Of a stretch of DNA of 64,000 nucleotides, positions 23,898 through 33,022 are shown piece after piece. Source of the DNA: OLB7 sp966250335 (GTDB lineage: Bacteria; Bacteroidota; Ignavibacteria; OLB7); NCBI GenBank assembly GCA_966250335.1, contig CBINGZ010000028.1, positions 1 through 64,000 on the forward strand, given 5' to 3'. Below the pieces are notes generated by a model. It saw only the letters and a list, made by a program, of their open reading frames with translations, was not told the DNA's origin and made no database searches. How positions within the stretch are numbered: position 1 is the stretch's first letter; each line of letters begins with the position of its first letter. A program made the position numbers and the translations under genes.

Positions 23898-26171
23898 ATG
23901 GGCAGAGTCACAAGCGGCGGCGGTCTTGCCGCGGTATGGTATACCGTCAGGAAATCGTTCGAGGCCGAGGGTGGTCCGATCGAGTTCTGGCGTCACATGA
24001 ATTCGCGCAACAGCTGCAAGACCTGCGCCTACGGCATGGGGGGCCAGGGAGGGGGAATGCGGAACGAGTCGGGACATTTTCCGGAGTTCTGCAAGAAGTC
24101 GGTGCAGGCGATGGCGGCCGACATGCAGCCGCCGATCGCGCGCGACTTCTTCGAACGCCACAGCGTCGACGAGCTCTCCCGGCTCACCCCGCGCGAGCTG
24201 GAGAACCTGGGGCGCCTTTCCTATCCGCTCCTCCTTCGCGGCGGCGACACGCATTACCGCCCGGTCTCCTGGGAGCAGGCGCTGGACGGGGTTGCCGCCG
24301 CCATGCGCGCCGCCGATCCGAAACGATCCTTCTTCTACTCCTCCGGCAGAAGCAGCAACGAAGCCGCGTTCCTGCTCCAGTGGCTCGCCCGTGTCTACGG
24401 CACCAACAACGTTCACAACTGCTCCTACTACTGCCATCAGGCAAGCGGCGTGGGGCTGGGAAGGACGATCGGTTCGAGCACGGCAACCGTCACGCTGGAG
24501 GATGTCGAGCACGCCGATTTCGTCATGCTGATCGGCGCCAACCCGGCGAGCAATCATCCCCGCCTCATCACGACGCTCGCCGATCTCCGCGCGCGCGGCG
24601 GAAAGGTGGTCGTGATCAACCCGCTTCGCGAAACCGGCCTCGACAGGTTCAACATCCCCTCCAAACCGGGCTCTCTCTTCTTCGGCTCGAAGATCAACGA
24701 CCTCTACGTGCAGCCCCGCATCGGCGGCGACATCCCCTTCCTCAAGGGGGTTCTGAAGGAGGTGATCCGCCTTGGGGCGCTCGACGAACGTTTCATCGCC
24801 GATCATACCTCCGGGTACGATGAACTCCGCGCCGGACTCCAGAAGGAGTCGCTGGAGGAACTGGCCGCGAACGCGGGCGTCGATCGTACTGTGATAGAAG
24901 AGACTGCCGCGATCTATGTTGCGTCTCGCAACGCGATCTTCATGTGGGCGATGGGGATCACCCATCACCTGCACGGCGTCGACAACGTGGTGGCGATCTC
25001 CAACCTGGCGCTCGCCAGGGGGATGGTGGGGCGTCCCCATGCGGGGCTGATGCCGATCCGCGGGCATTCGAACGTGCAGGGGATCGGCTCGGTCGGATTC
25101 GCTCCGGAGCTGAAGGCGGGCTTCCTGAAGGCGATGGAGGATATCTACGGGCTGAAGGTCCCGACCGAACGGGGGCTCGACTCGATGGAGTCGCTTCATG
25201 CGGCAGCCGACGGCGCCATAGATTTCGCGCTCCTGATGGGGGGGAATCTCTACGGCGCCAGCCCCGACCTGACGTTCGCCGGGGGCGCGCTCGGTCGTAT
25301 CGGAACAGTGGTCCATATCAGCACCAAGCTCAACCAGGGGCATGTCTGCGTCAGGCCGGAAGGGGAGGGGAGCGTCTACATCCTCCCGACATGCGTCCGC
25401 GACGAGGAGCTGCAGGGGACGACGCAGGAGAGCATGTTCAGCTTCGTCCGCCTCTCCGACGGCGGCATGAGGCGGCCCGGCGGGGAGCTGAAATCGGAGG
25501 TGGAGATCGTGACCGGGATCGGCGCGCGGCTTCTTCCGGAGGGGCCGATCGATTTCCGGGCGCTCCGGAACCACGACGAGATCCGGCGGGTTATGGCCCG
25601 CACGGTTCCCGGGTACGGCGCCGTCGAGTCGATAGCGCGGACCCGCACGGAGTTCCATGTGGAAGGCCGTGTCCGTCACGAGCCCTCCTTCCCTCTCCCC
25701 GACGGGCGGGCCAGATTCATCCATGTCGATACTCCCGTCGACGACCTTCCGGCCGGGACCCTCCGCCTGATGACGATCCGCTCCGAGGGGCAGTTCAACA
25801 CGGTGGTCTACGAGGAGAACGACAGATACCGCAATCAGTCGTCGCGCGATGTGATCCTGATCTCCGAAGGGGATATGGCCGCTCTCGGCCTGAGAGCCGG
25901 GCAACGGGTCACGGTCCGCTCGGAGGTCGGCGAGATGCGGAATATCCGTGTCTCGCCCTACGATATAGCCAGAGGAAGCACCGCGATGTACTACCCCGAA
26001 TCGAACACCCTTGTCCCGACCGAGGTCGACAGGGGGAGCCGGACGCCCGCATACAAGAATGTCGTGATTACGATAGAGCCCGCCGGCACGGGGGGCTCGA
26101 TGCAGCCAACTTCAGCCGGGTTCGGAACCCCTTTCGGAAACCCGGTATCAACCGATACGACAGCGCCATGA
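23898..26171 (+). CDS. FdhF/YdeP-family molybdopterin oxidoreductase alpha subunit
   Basis: 757 aa. Molybdenum bis-MGD enzyme of the DMSO-reductase superfamily, YdeP-like branch. N-terminal SRNSCKTCAYGMGGQGGG has the two Cys typical of this branch. Cofactor-domain motifs: FFYSSGRSSNEAAFLLQWLAR, CSYYCHQASGVGLGRTIGSS, LIGANPASNHPRL, NPLRETGLDRF. The C-terminal MGD-binding barrel includes NTVVYEENDRYRNQSSRDV and GSTAMYYPESNTLVPTEVD. Members are called formate-dehydrogenase-like or acid-resistance proteins, but the substrate is generally unknown. No Tat signal, so cytosolic. It overlaps the next gene by 4 bp (ATGA), heading the FIST-kinase-regulator operon. Confidence 0.88.
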   Translation: MGRVTSGGGLAAVWYTVRKSFEAEGGPIEFWRHMNSRNSCKTCAYGMGGQGGGMRNESGHFPEFCKKSVQAMAADMQPPIARDFFERHSVDELSRLTPRELENLGRLSYPLLLRGGDTHYRPVSWEQALDGVAAAMRAADPKRSFFYSSGRSSNEAAFLLQWLARVYGTNNVHNCSYYCHQASGVGLGRTIGSSTATVTLEDVEHADFVMLIGANPASNHPRLITTLADLRARGGKVVVINPLRETGLDRFNIPSKPGSLFFGSKINDLYVQPRIGGDIPFLKGVLKEVIRLGALDERFIADHTSGYDELRAGLQKESLEELAANAGVDRTVIEETAAIYVASRNAIFMWAMGITHHLHGVDNVVAISNLALARGMVGRPHAGLMPIRGHSNVQGIGSVGFAPELKAGFLKAMEDIYGLKVPTERGLDSMESLHAAADGAIDFALLMGGNLYGASPDLTFAGGALGRIGTVVHISTKLNQGHVCVRPEGEGSVYILPTCVRDEELQGTTQESMFSFVRLSDGGMRRPGGELKSEVEIVTGIGARLLPEGPIDFRALRNHDEIRRVMARTVPGYGAVESIARTRTEFHVEGRVRHEPSFPLPDGRARFIHVDTPVDDLPAGTLRLMTIRSEGQFNTVVYEENDRYRNQSSRDVILISEGDMAALGLRAGQRVTVRSEVGEMRNIRVSPYDIARGSTAMYYPESNTLVPTEVDRGSRTPAYKNVVITIEPAGTGGSMQPTSAGFGTPFGNPVSTDTTAP

Positions 26172-27304
26172 ATATCGAGCAACGACACTGGACTCTCCAG
26201 GGAGGCTGGACCGGAGCGACCGACGGGAACGCCGCCCGCTCGCATCTCGTCCTGGCATTCGGCGGACGCGATCCCCTCAGCGACCCGGAGCGATTCGCGG
26301 AACTGCGCGAGATCTATCCTGATGCGAGAATCATCACCTGCTCCACCTCCGGGGAGATCCTCGGCTCGGCGGTCTACGACGACTCCATCACCGTCACCGC
26401 CGTTGCCTTCGACTCCTCGACGGTACGGATCGCCGATCTGAAGGTCGAGGAGAGTTCCGAGAGCTTCGATGCGGGACGGAGGCTTGTGGAGGCGCTTCCG
26501 CAGGAGGGGCTCGTCCATGTCTTCGTCCTCTCCGACGGTCAGCGGGTGAACGGAAGCGAGCTGGTCAAGGGGCTGGCGCAGGGGCTCGGCGAGGATATCT
26601 CGATCACGGGCGGTCTTGCCGGGGACGGCACCCGCTTCCAGAAAACCCTCGTCGGCCTCGACAAGCCTCCGGGTGAGGGAAATGTCGTGGCGGTCGGTCT
26701 CTACGGCGACAGGCTCAGGGTAGGTTACGGATCGGTGGGGGGGTGGGACTCGTTCGGTCCCGACAGGATCATCACGCGGGCGGTCGGCAACAGGCTCTAC
26801 GAACTGGACGGGCAGTCGGCGCTGAGTCTCTACAAGAAATATCTGGGGGATCTCGCGGCCGAGCTTCCCGGCTCCGCGCTCCTCTTCCCCCTCAGTATCC
26901 GCACCCGCGACGACGACACGCCGGTGGTCCGCACGATCCTCTCGATCGACGAGGATGAGGACTGCATGATCTTCGCCGGCGACATGCCGGTCGGGGCCTA
27001 CGCCCGGCTCATGAAGGCGAACTTCGATCGTCTGATCGACGGGGCCTCCCTTGCCGCGGGAGAAAGTCATCGAACGATCGGCGGGGCCGAGGCGGAGCTC
27101 GCCATCCTCATCAGTTGCGTGGGGCGGAAGGTGGTGCTGGGGCAGAGAACGGAGGAGGAGGTGGAGAGCGTCCGCGAGGTGCTGGGGGAACGGGCGGTTC
27201 TGGCGGGCTTCTACTCCTACGGCGAGATATCGCCGTTCACGAAATCGACCCGCTGCGAACTTCATAATCAGACGATGACGATCACTACTCTTTCAGAGGC
27301 GTGA
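26168..27304 (+). CDS. FIST N/C domain sensory protein
   Basis: 378 aa. FIST domains are small-ligand sensors proposed to bind amino acids or related metabolites and often sit next to signalling genes. FIST_N (about residues 25-215): SHLVLAFGGRDPL, IITCSTSGEILGSAVYDDSI, FVLSDGQRVNGSELVKGL, ITGGLAGDGTRFQKT. FIST_C (about 220-365): LYKKYLGDLAAELPGSALLFPLSI, VPVG-like MPVGAYARLMKANFDRLIDGA, ELAILISCVGRKVVLGQRTEEEV, FYSYGEISPF. Start overlaps the molybdoenzyme stop, and the kinase start lies 2 bp after its stop, so all three are translationally linked. Probably feeds the signal to the kinase next door (inference from arrangement). Confidence 0.9.
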   Translation: MNIEQRHWTLQGGWTGATDGNAARSHLVLAFGGRDPLSDPERFAELREIYPDARIITCSTSGEILGSAVYDDSITVTAVAFDSSTVRIADLKVEESSESFDAGRRLVEALPQEGLVHVFVLSDGQRVNGSELVKGLAQGLGEDISITGGLAGDGTRFQKTLVGLDKPPGEGNVVAVGLYGDRLRVGYGSVGGWDSFGPDRIITRAVGNRLYELDGQSALSLYKKYLGDLAAELPGSALLFPLSIRTRDDDTPVVRTILSIDEDEDCMIFAGDMPVGAYARLMKANFDRLIDGASLAAGESHRTIGGAEAELAILISCVGRKVVLGQRTEEEVESVREVLGERAVLAGFYSYGEISPFTKSTRCELHNQTMTITTLSEA

Positions 27305-27306
27305 GC

Positions 27307-29211
27307 ATGTACAATTCCCTTCTGCAGCGGCAGATACGGAAATATCTCGGCGCCTCGGCAACCATTCCGGATGAGTTCAAACCGTTGCTCGATGCCGTCA
27401 ACCAGTCGTACGACCATTACGAAGCGGATCGTGATCTGATAGAACGCTCGATGGACCTCAGCTCCCTCGAGCTCCTGGAGGCGAACATGCGGCTCCGCTC
27501 CGAGAGCGACCGCCAGACGATCCTCCTCCGTAAGCTCCAGGAATCTCTCGATGCCCTTCAGTTCAACGAGACCCCGCACGGCGGCACGAACGGGGTCGAA
27601 CATGGCGACCCCGACGACGAGCTGATCGCCGCGGCCGATCTGATCCGCCAGGAGATCGAGCGGAGAAAGGAGGCGGAGACGAAGCTGCAGGAGAGCGAGG
27701 CCAGGTTCCGGCTGCTGGCCGAGAACTCCACCGACGTGGTGGCGCGGTATTCGATCGACGGCGTCTGCCGATATATCTCTCCCTCCTGCTTTCCCCTGTT
27801 CGGGTACAGACCTGAAGATCTCGTGGGCCGATACATCCATGACCATCTGCACGCCGACGACGTGGAGGATGTGCAGAGGATGTTCACGGAGCTCCTCTCC
27901 GAGCCGGCCGTGCTCACCGTCTCTGCCCGTCATCGCCGGAAGGATGGATCGTACCGCTGGTTCGAGACGACCGCCCATGCCGTGCGCGACGCCGCCACCG
28001 GCGAGGCGATGGAGATCCATACGGCCTCACGCGATATAACCGAACGGAAGGAGGTGGAGCAGGAGCTGCAGAAGCTCTCGCTGGTCGCCAGCAAGACCGA
28101 CAACGGCGTGGCGATCACCGACGCCGACGGGTTCATCGAATGGATCAACGACAGTTTCACCCGGATCACCGGGTATTCGACCGACGAGGTGAAGGGGGTG
28201 CGCCAGGAGGATCTGCTGCGGGGACCGCTGACCGATCCGGCCACCATCGAAAGCTTCCATGCGGCGAGGCAGGCGCGGGTGGCATGTACCGAGGAGATGT
28301 TAAATTACCGCCGTGACGGCTCGATTGTCTGGCTGTCCATGAACGTTGCTCCCATCCTGGATGCCGACGGCCGTGTCGTACGGTTCGTCGGCATCATGAG
28401 TGATATATCGGAGCGGAAACAGACGGAGGCGAACATCCGCGAACTGAACGAAGAACTGCAGAATGCGAACGCACTCCTGACCGAGGAGCGCGATATGGAA
28501 AAGGAGCACGTCCGGGTGCTGGAGCAGTTGAACCTGATGAAGAGCGAGTTCGTCTCCAGCGTCTCCCATGAACTCAGGACGCCGCTCGCCTCGATCATCG
28601 GGTTCGCCCAGACGATCCTGGTCGACCCGGAGCTCCCTTCGGAGATGCAGCAGGAGTTCCTCCAGATCATTCTGGAGGAGGGGAAGCGGCTGGCCAAGCT
28701 CATCAACGACATGCTCGATCTGGCGCGCATCGAGAGCGGGCGGGCGATCATGGAGAAATCGAAGGTCGATCTGGAGGGGCTCATCCGTCGCGCCCTCTAT
28801 TCGATTGCGATGCAGGCCGACGACAAGTCGCTGACGGTCAACGTCGATATTCCGGTGCCCGGAATCATCGCGAACGTCGACCCGGATCGTATGTCGCAGG
28901 TGGTGATCAATCTGCTGAGCAACGCCGTCAAGTTCACGCCGAACGGCGGAAGCGTGACGGTATATGCAGGTTTCGTGGGGAACGACGTGAAGGTCGAGGT
29001 AAGCGACACGGGGCTGGGGATTCCGCGTGAGGATATGAACCGCCTGTTCGACAAGTTCTACCGCGTCCACAGGCCCGGGCTCGATATCCGCGGCACGGGA
29101 CTGGGGCTTGCGATCGTCAAGCAGCTGGTGGAACTGCACGGGGGAAGAATAACGGTCAGAAGCGAAGTCGGCGAGGGATCAACGTTCACAATCCTTATAC
29201 CCCAGTCATGA
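27307..29211 (+). CDS. PAS-PAS sensor histidine kinase (FIST-associated)
   Basis: 634 aa from ATG 27307; a GTG at 27301 overlaps the FIST stop but AGAGG is 7 bases before the ATG, which decides the start. N-terminal helical module (LLQRQIRKYLGASATIPDEF, about 5-120) of the kind found in kinases beside FIST genes. PAS 1 at about 130-250, PAS 2 at about 255-378, coiled coil about 380-415, HisKA with phospho-His in VSSVSHELRTPLAS (about 418-431), HATPase_c with N box VINLLSNAVKFTPNGG, G1 VSDTGLGIP and G2 GTGLGLAIVKQ. No transmembrane segments, so cytosolic. Followed with ATGA overlap by a receiver protein, its probable phosphoacceptor. Confidence 0.93.
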   Translation: MYNSLLQRQIRKYLGASATIPDEFKPLLDAVNQSYDHYEADRDLIERSMDLSSLELLEANMRLRSESDRQTILLRKLQESLDALQFNETPHGGTNGVEHGDPDDELIAAADLIRQEIERRKEAETKLQESEARFRLLAENSTDVVARYSIDGVCRYISPSCFPLFGYRPEDLVGRYIHDHLHADDVEDVQRMFTELLSEPAVLTVSARHRRKDGSYRWFETTAHAVRDAATGEAMEIHTASRDITERKEVEQELQKLSLVASKTDNGVAITDADGFIEWINDSFTRITGYSTDEVKGVRQEDLLRGPLTDPATIESFHAARQARVACTEEMLNYRRDGSIVWLSMNVAPILDADGRVVRFVGIMSDISERKQTEANIRELNEELQNANALLTEERDMEKEHVRVLEQLNLMKSEFVSSVSHELRTPLASIIGFAQTILVDPELPSEMQQEFLQIILEEGKRLAKLINDMLDLARIESGRAIMEKSKVDLEGLIRRALYSIAMQADDKSLTVNVDIPVPGIIANVDPDRMSQVVINLLSNAVKFTPNGGSVTVYAGFVGNDVKVEVSDTGLGIPREDMNRLFDKFYRVHRPGLDIRGTGLGLAIVKQLVELHGGRITVRSEVGEGSTFTILIPQS

Positions 29212-29591
29212 GCGAGAAAACGGAGATCCTGGTCGTCGAGGATGAGACCAGCATGCAGATCCTCCTGAAGCATCTGCTGACCCGCGCGGGGTACGACGTC
29301 ACCATGGCCTCCAACGGCCTGGAGGCGAAGGAGGTGCTCAACAGGCGCCGTTTCGATATCATCTGTTCCGATGTGATGATGTCCGGCGTTGACGGCATCC
29401 AGCTCTGCACCTGGGTCAAGGATCAGGAATCGTTGAAGGATATTCCTTTCGTCATCCTTTCATCCCGCGCCCAGCACGGCGAAAAGGAACTGGGAATCCA
29501 GGCCGGCGCCGACGCCTACCTTACGAAACCGTTTGATATCCACGAACTGATCACCACGATCGACGCAGTACTGCATCGGTCTACGAACTAG
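29208..29591 (+). CDS. Single-domain response regulator (receiver)
   Basis: 127 aa, CheY-like. Acidic pocket VVEDE (about 8-12), phospho-Asp in IICSDVMMSGVDGI (about residue 52), Thr/Ser switch in VILSSRAQHGEKE, Lys in YLTKPFDIHEL. No output domain, so it acts through protein contact or as a relay. Overlaps the kinase stop by 4 bp and precedes the NtrC-type regulator by 14 bp. Confidence 0.93.
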   Translation: MSEKTEILVVEDETSMQILLKHLLTRAGYDVTMASNGLEAKEVLNRRRFDIICSDVMMSGVDGIQLCTWVKDQESLKDIPFVILSSRAQHGEKELGIQAGADAYLTKPFDIHELITTIDAVLHRSTN

Positions 29592-29605
29592 TCGTACATT
29601 ACGAT

Positions 29606-30979
29606 ATGTCAGACAAACTCATCTATGTGGTCGACGACGAGGAGAATGTCCGTCGTCTGCTTGAACACTGGCTCAAGACGAAATGGGGATATAAGCTCCG
29701 TCTGTTCCCGAACGGTGAGGACTGCCTGAACGCGCTCGACGAGGAGCCCGATCTGGTCATTCTGGATATCATGCTCCCCGGCATCAGCGGACTCGACACG
29801 CTGAAGGAGATCAAGCAGCGTCACCCCGATATGCCGGTGATCATGCTCTCCGCCCAGGGAAGGATCGAGACGGCGGTGGAGACGATCAAGCTCGGCGCAC
29901 TCGACTACTTCCCGAAGTCGATCGATCTGCCGAAGCTGGAGATCGCCATCAAGAACGCCCTTCAGCTCCATGCCCTCCAGCGCGAGGTCGCCGAACTGCG
30001 GGCGACCGTGGCGCAGACCGGCAAGCTCGATAATATCGTATCGAGTTCGGGGACGATGGATGAGGTGCTCAAGCTGGTGCACAAGGCGAAGGATAGCGAT
30101 ATCTCCGTGCTGATCCAGGGGGAGAGCGGCACCGGAAAGGAGCTGATCGCCCGCGCCATCCATTACAACGGGAAGCGCAGGTCGGGACCGTTCGTGGCAA
30201 CCAACTGCGCGGCGATCCCGCGCGACCTGCTGGAGAGCGAGATGTTCGGCCATGAGAAGGGGGCCTTCACCGGCGCCGTTCAGCGGAAGATCGGCCGGTT
30301 CGAGCAGGCCGACGGCGGTACGATATTTCTGGACGAGATCGGCGAGCTCGATATGAACCTGCAGGCCAAGCTTCTGCGGGCGATCCAGCAGCGCCAGTTC
30401 GAGCGCGTGGGCGGAACCGAGACGCTGACGACGAACGTCAGGATCATCTCCGCGACCAACAAGGATCTGATTCAGGCGGCGCGCGACAAGGAGTTCCGCG
30501 AGGATCTCTACTACCGCCTTGCCTCGTTCCCGATCGTGCTCCCCCCCCTTCGCGAGCGGCGTTCCGATATTCTTCTGCTGGCCGAGCATTTCCTTGCCAA
30601 GTACAATGATCGCGAACAGAGGAAGATCCGTTCCTTCTCCAAGAAGTCGATCAAGCTCCTCTACGACTACCCCTGGCCCGGCAACGTCCGCGAGCTGGAA
30701 GGGGCGATCGAGCGCGCCGTGCTCCTCTGCGACGGCGACACCATCAGCGAGAGCGACCTGCCGCTGAGCCTTCAGGCGTTCGCCGACGGCGACGACGTTG
30801 CTGTCCCGGTTCCCTCCGTGTTCGAGGGGAAGGATACCGTGATTCCGCTGGAGACACTGAAGGAGCAGGCGGTGCGCCATGCGCTGAAGGTGACCGACGG
30901 GAACGTCCTCGATGCCGCCAAGAAGCTCCGCATCAGCCGTTCGACGCTCTACGATCTCATGAAGAAATACAACTGCTGA
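29606..30979 (+). CDS. NtrC-family sigma-54-dependent response regulator
   Basis: 457 aa. Receiver domain (about 1-120; YVVDDEENVRRLL, phospho-Asp in LVILDIMLPGISG), AAA+ sigma-54 activator domain (about 145-380) with Walker A GESGTGKELIARA, the sigma-54 contact loop EKGAFTGA, Walker B GGTIFLDEIGEL and sensor region FREDLYYRLASFPIVLPPLRER, then a Fis-type HTH at the end (AVRHALKVTDGNVLDAAKKL and RISRSTLYDLMKKY). It drives sigma-54 promoters when phosphorylated. Last regulator of the molybdoenzyme-FIST-kinase operon. Its targets are unknown; I saw no convincing -24/-12 site in the operon's upstream gap. Confidence 0.95.
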   Translation: MSDKLIYVVDDEENVRRLLEHWLKTKWGYKLRLFPNGEDCLNALDEEPDLVILDIMLPGISGLDTLKEIKQRHPDMPVIMLSAQGRIETAVETIKLGALDYFPKSIDLPKLEIAIKNALQLHALQREVAELRATVAQTGKLDNIVSSSGTMDEVLKLVHKAKDSDISVLIQGESGTGKELIARAIHYNGKRRSGPFVATNCAAIPRDLLESEMFGHEKGAFTGAVQRKIGRFEQADGGTIFLDEIGELDMNLQAKLLRAIQQRQFERVGGTETLTTNVRIISATNKDLIQAARDKEFREDLYYRLASFPIVLPPLRERRSDILLLAEHFLAKYNDREQRKIRSFSKKSIKLLYDYPWPGNVRELEGAIERAVLLCDGDTISESDLPLSLQAFADGDDVAVPVPSVFEGKDTVIPLETLKEQAVRHALKVTDGNVLDAAKKLRISRSTLYDLMKKYNC

Positions 30980-30987
30980 GAGGAAGA

Positions 30988-31758
30988 ATGAACCGCGTGG
31001 GAAAAGAGTTCAGGTGGGGAGGAGCGCTCCTCTTCATCCCGGCCGCCGTGGCCGCGCTCGCGATTCAGTCGTGCGAGTTTCATATATCGACTGCCGAGAT
31101 TGTCGACACGGAGTTGAGCGGCATCACCCCCTCCGACACCGTCGTTGCAGACAGCCTGCCGACCTCGGTGGTGATGCTCCACTGCCGGGTCTCTCTCGAT
31201 CATGCCCCCTCCGACACCAAGGTCCGCGGGCGATGGTCGGTGATCGACGCCGGCGACCTGGACGGCCAGATGTTCGGCGAAACCGACGTGACGCTCGGGG
31301 AGTCGAACGATGTCGTCGACTTCACGCTGAAACCGAACGGAGGGCTTCTTCCGGGACGCTACAAGGTCGATCTCTTCATCAACCCGCACTCGGACGGGAA
31401 GAGCAAGCCCGATCTGACCCGCGAGTTCTCGATCGTCTCCGCCGGTCCGTCGATCTGGGGGACGATCCTCTCGACCGACCCCACCGGGGGAACGACGCGG
31501 AGCGAGTTCTCCACCGATACCGATGTGCTCTACTGCCATGCGATCGTCGCCGATCCGCGGCCCGGCACGAAGGTCGAGGCGATCTGGATGAACGGCGACG
31601 GCTCGGTGATCGATCGCGCCCCGTACGTTCTGAAGGAAGGGGAGAAGAGCACCACTTTCAGCCTGACTCTGACCGAAGGGCTGCCGGCCGGGGTCTACAG
31701 CGTCGATCTCCTGCTGAACGACGCTCACGCGAAGTCGATCCCCTTTACCTCGCGATGA
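30988..31758 (+). CDS. Hypothetical exported protein with two Ig-like repeats
   Basis: 256 aa. The ATG follows the NtrC stop by 8 bp with GAGGAAG just before it, so it continues the operon. Hydrophobic N-terminus (GALLFIPAAVAALAIQSC) may be a lipoprotein signal with an atypical lipobox (Gln at -2). Two related repeats of about 85-100 residues follow: the first ends FTLKPNGGLLPGRYKVDLFIN, the second FSLTLTEGLPAGVYSVDLLLN in pattern, both opening with a Cys-containing strand (MLHCRVSLDH / LYCHAIVADP). Probably beta-sandwich domains in the periplasm or on the outer membrane. No known family recognised. Its stop overlaps the trmO start. Confidence 0.65.
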   Translation: MNRVGKEFRWGGALLFIPAAVAALAIQSCEFHISTAEIVDTELSGITPSDTVVADSLPTSVVMLHCRVSLDHAPSDTKVRGRWSVIDAGDLDGQMFGETDVTLGESNDVVDFTLKPNGGLLPGRYKVDLFINPHSDGKSKPDLTREFSIVSAGPSIWGTILSTDPTGGTTRSEFSTDTDVLYCHAIVADPRPGTKVEAIWMNGDGSVIDRAPYVLKEGEKSTTFSLTLTEGLPAGVYSVDLLLNDAHAKSIPFTSR

Positions 31759-32549
31759 CCCTCACCCTCGAACCGATCGGTTATATCGCAACGCCGTATA
31801 TCGATCGTTACCGCGCCCCTCGGCAGCCGGAGCAGGGGGGGCTGAGGTCGGAAGCGGTCGTCACGCTCGAGCCGGGGCGGAACTACGAGCAGGCGCTGGA
31901 GGATCTGGCCGGGTTCGAGCGGATCTGGCTGATCTTCTGGTTCCATCGCAACACGACCTGGAAGCCGAAAGTCTCTCCCCCCAGGGGAAACTCCCGCAGA
32001 GGAGTCTTCGCCACCCGTTCCCCACATAGACCCAATCCGATAGGTCTCTCCCTGGTGCGCCTGCTGGAGGTGCGCGGCCGCACCCTCCGCGTGGCCGACT
32101 GCGACCTGCTGGACGGCACTCCGATCCTCGACATCAAGCCCTACATCCCGTACGTCGACGCGTTTCCCGATGCCGCGGCCGGCTGGCTCGCGGAGATCGA
32201 GGAGCCCCGGTTTCATATCGTCCTCGCCGAGGAAGCGCGCCCAAGGCTCGAATGGCTGGAAGAGGAGTTCGACGTGAATCTCTACGACGTCGCCGAGCGT
32301 GTGCTGAGCGCCGACCCGCGGCCGCATTCGTATCGTAGAGTGAGGGAAGTTGAAGGAGGAAGGTTCGAACTGGCGATACAGTCGTGGAGAATAGTCTTCA
32401 CCGTGGAGGGAGACCGTGTGCTTCTGACGGACGTGACCAGCGGCTACACGCGCGAAGCCCTCGAAACCGCCGAACCCGGAACGCTCCACGACGAAGAGGC
32501 GCACCGCGCGTTCCACACACGCTGGCCGGAAGCGGGGGCAGGCCGTTAA
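31755..32549 (+). CDS. trmO: tRNA (N6-threonylcarbamoyladenosine37-N6)-methyltransferase TrmO
   Basis: 264 aa. TsaA/TrmO-type SAM methyltransferase that methylates t6A37 in certain tRNAs. The N-terminal TsaA beta-barrel (about 1-150) includes LEPIGYIATPY, FERIWLIFWFHRN, TRSPHRPNPIGLSLVRLLEV and DLLDGTPILDIKPYIPYVD. A C-terminal domain of about 100 residues (HSYRRVREVEGGRFELAIQ) is the extension typical of full-length TrmO. Start overlaps the upstream stop (ATGA at 31755-31758), although the function is unrelated to the signalling operon. Confidence 0.93.
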   Translation: MTLTLEPIGYIATPYIDRYRAPRQPEQGGLRSEAVVTLEPGRNYEQALEDLAGFERIWLIFWFHRNTTWKPKVSPPRGNSRRGVFATRSPHRPNPIGLSLVRLLEVRGRTLRVADCDLLDGTPILDIKPYIPYVDAFPDAAAGWLAEIEEPRFHIVLAEEARPRLEWLEEEFDVNLYDVAERVLSADPRPHSYRRVREVEGGRFELAIQSWRIVFTVEGDRVLLTDVTSGYTREALETAEPGTLHDEEAHRAFHTRWPEAGAGR

Positions 32550-33022
32550 GCACACTGCCGAGATCGAAAAATAATTACGTCGGTGTAACATCCGCCACTC
32601 TCTTCGACTCTTATTCACACACGCCGGACGGATTCGCCGATGCATGACGCGTCGATCGTCTCCGTGCACATCGCTCCCGCCGTCGGTTCCAGGCCGACAG
32701 CTCAACATGACGAGTCCAGATACGCCCGTTTGCTAGAATTACCATATCCGTCGTCCTGAATTATTGATTCCCGCACGCAATATTCAGGTGAACGCTCGAA
32801 GCCCGGCCGCATCGAACGCTCATCCTGACGTGTCGGACGATAATACGGGGGGATGTGTCGTGCGGTCACGGATCGACGGATGTTACATCGCGCCGTTGAT
32901 GCGTCCGCAGATACGGACGCGCCGAATAATGCCGGGATGGAATTACACGCCGGATAATTCATCGAAGCATAAATGCCGGTATCCGCGTCCGAATATCTCA
33001 ACATTATTCTTGCAGGGAGTTG
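32550..33022. other. 473-bp intergenic region without a convincing gene
   Basis: Between trmO and the next barrel gene. Open frames across it on either strand have irregular composition and no recognisable protein pattern. The stretch is richer in A/T than its flanks (for example CTAGAATTACCATATCC near 32734 and GAATAATGCCGGG near 32925) and should carry the promoter of the downstream gene. No clear terminator hairpin was found after trmO. Confidence 0.6.
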
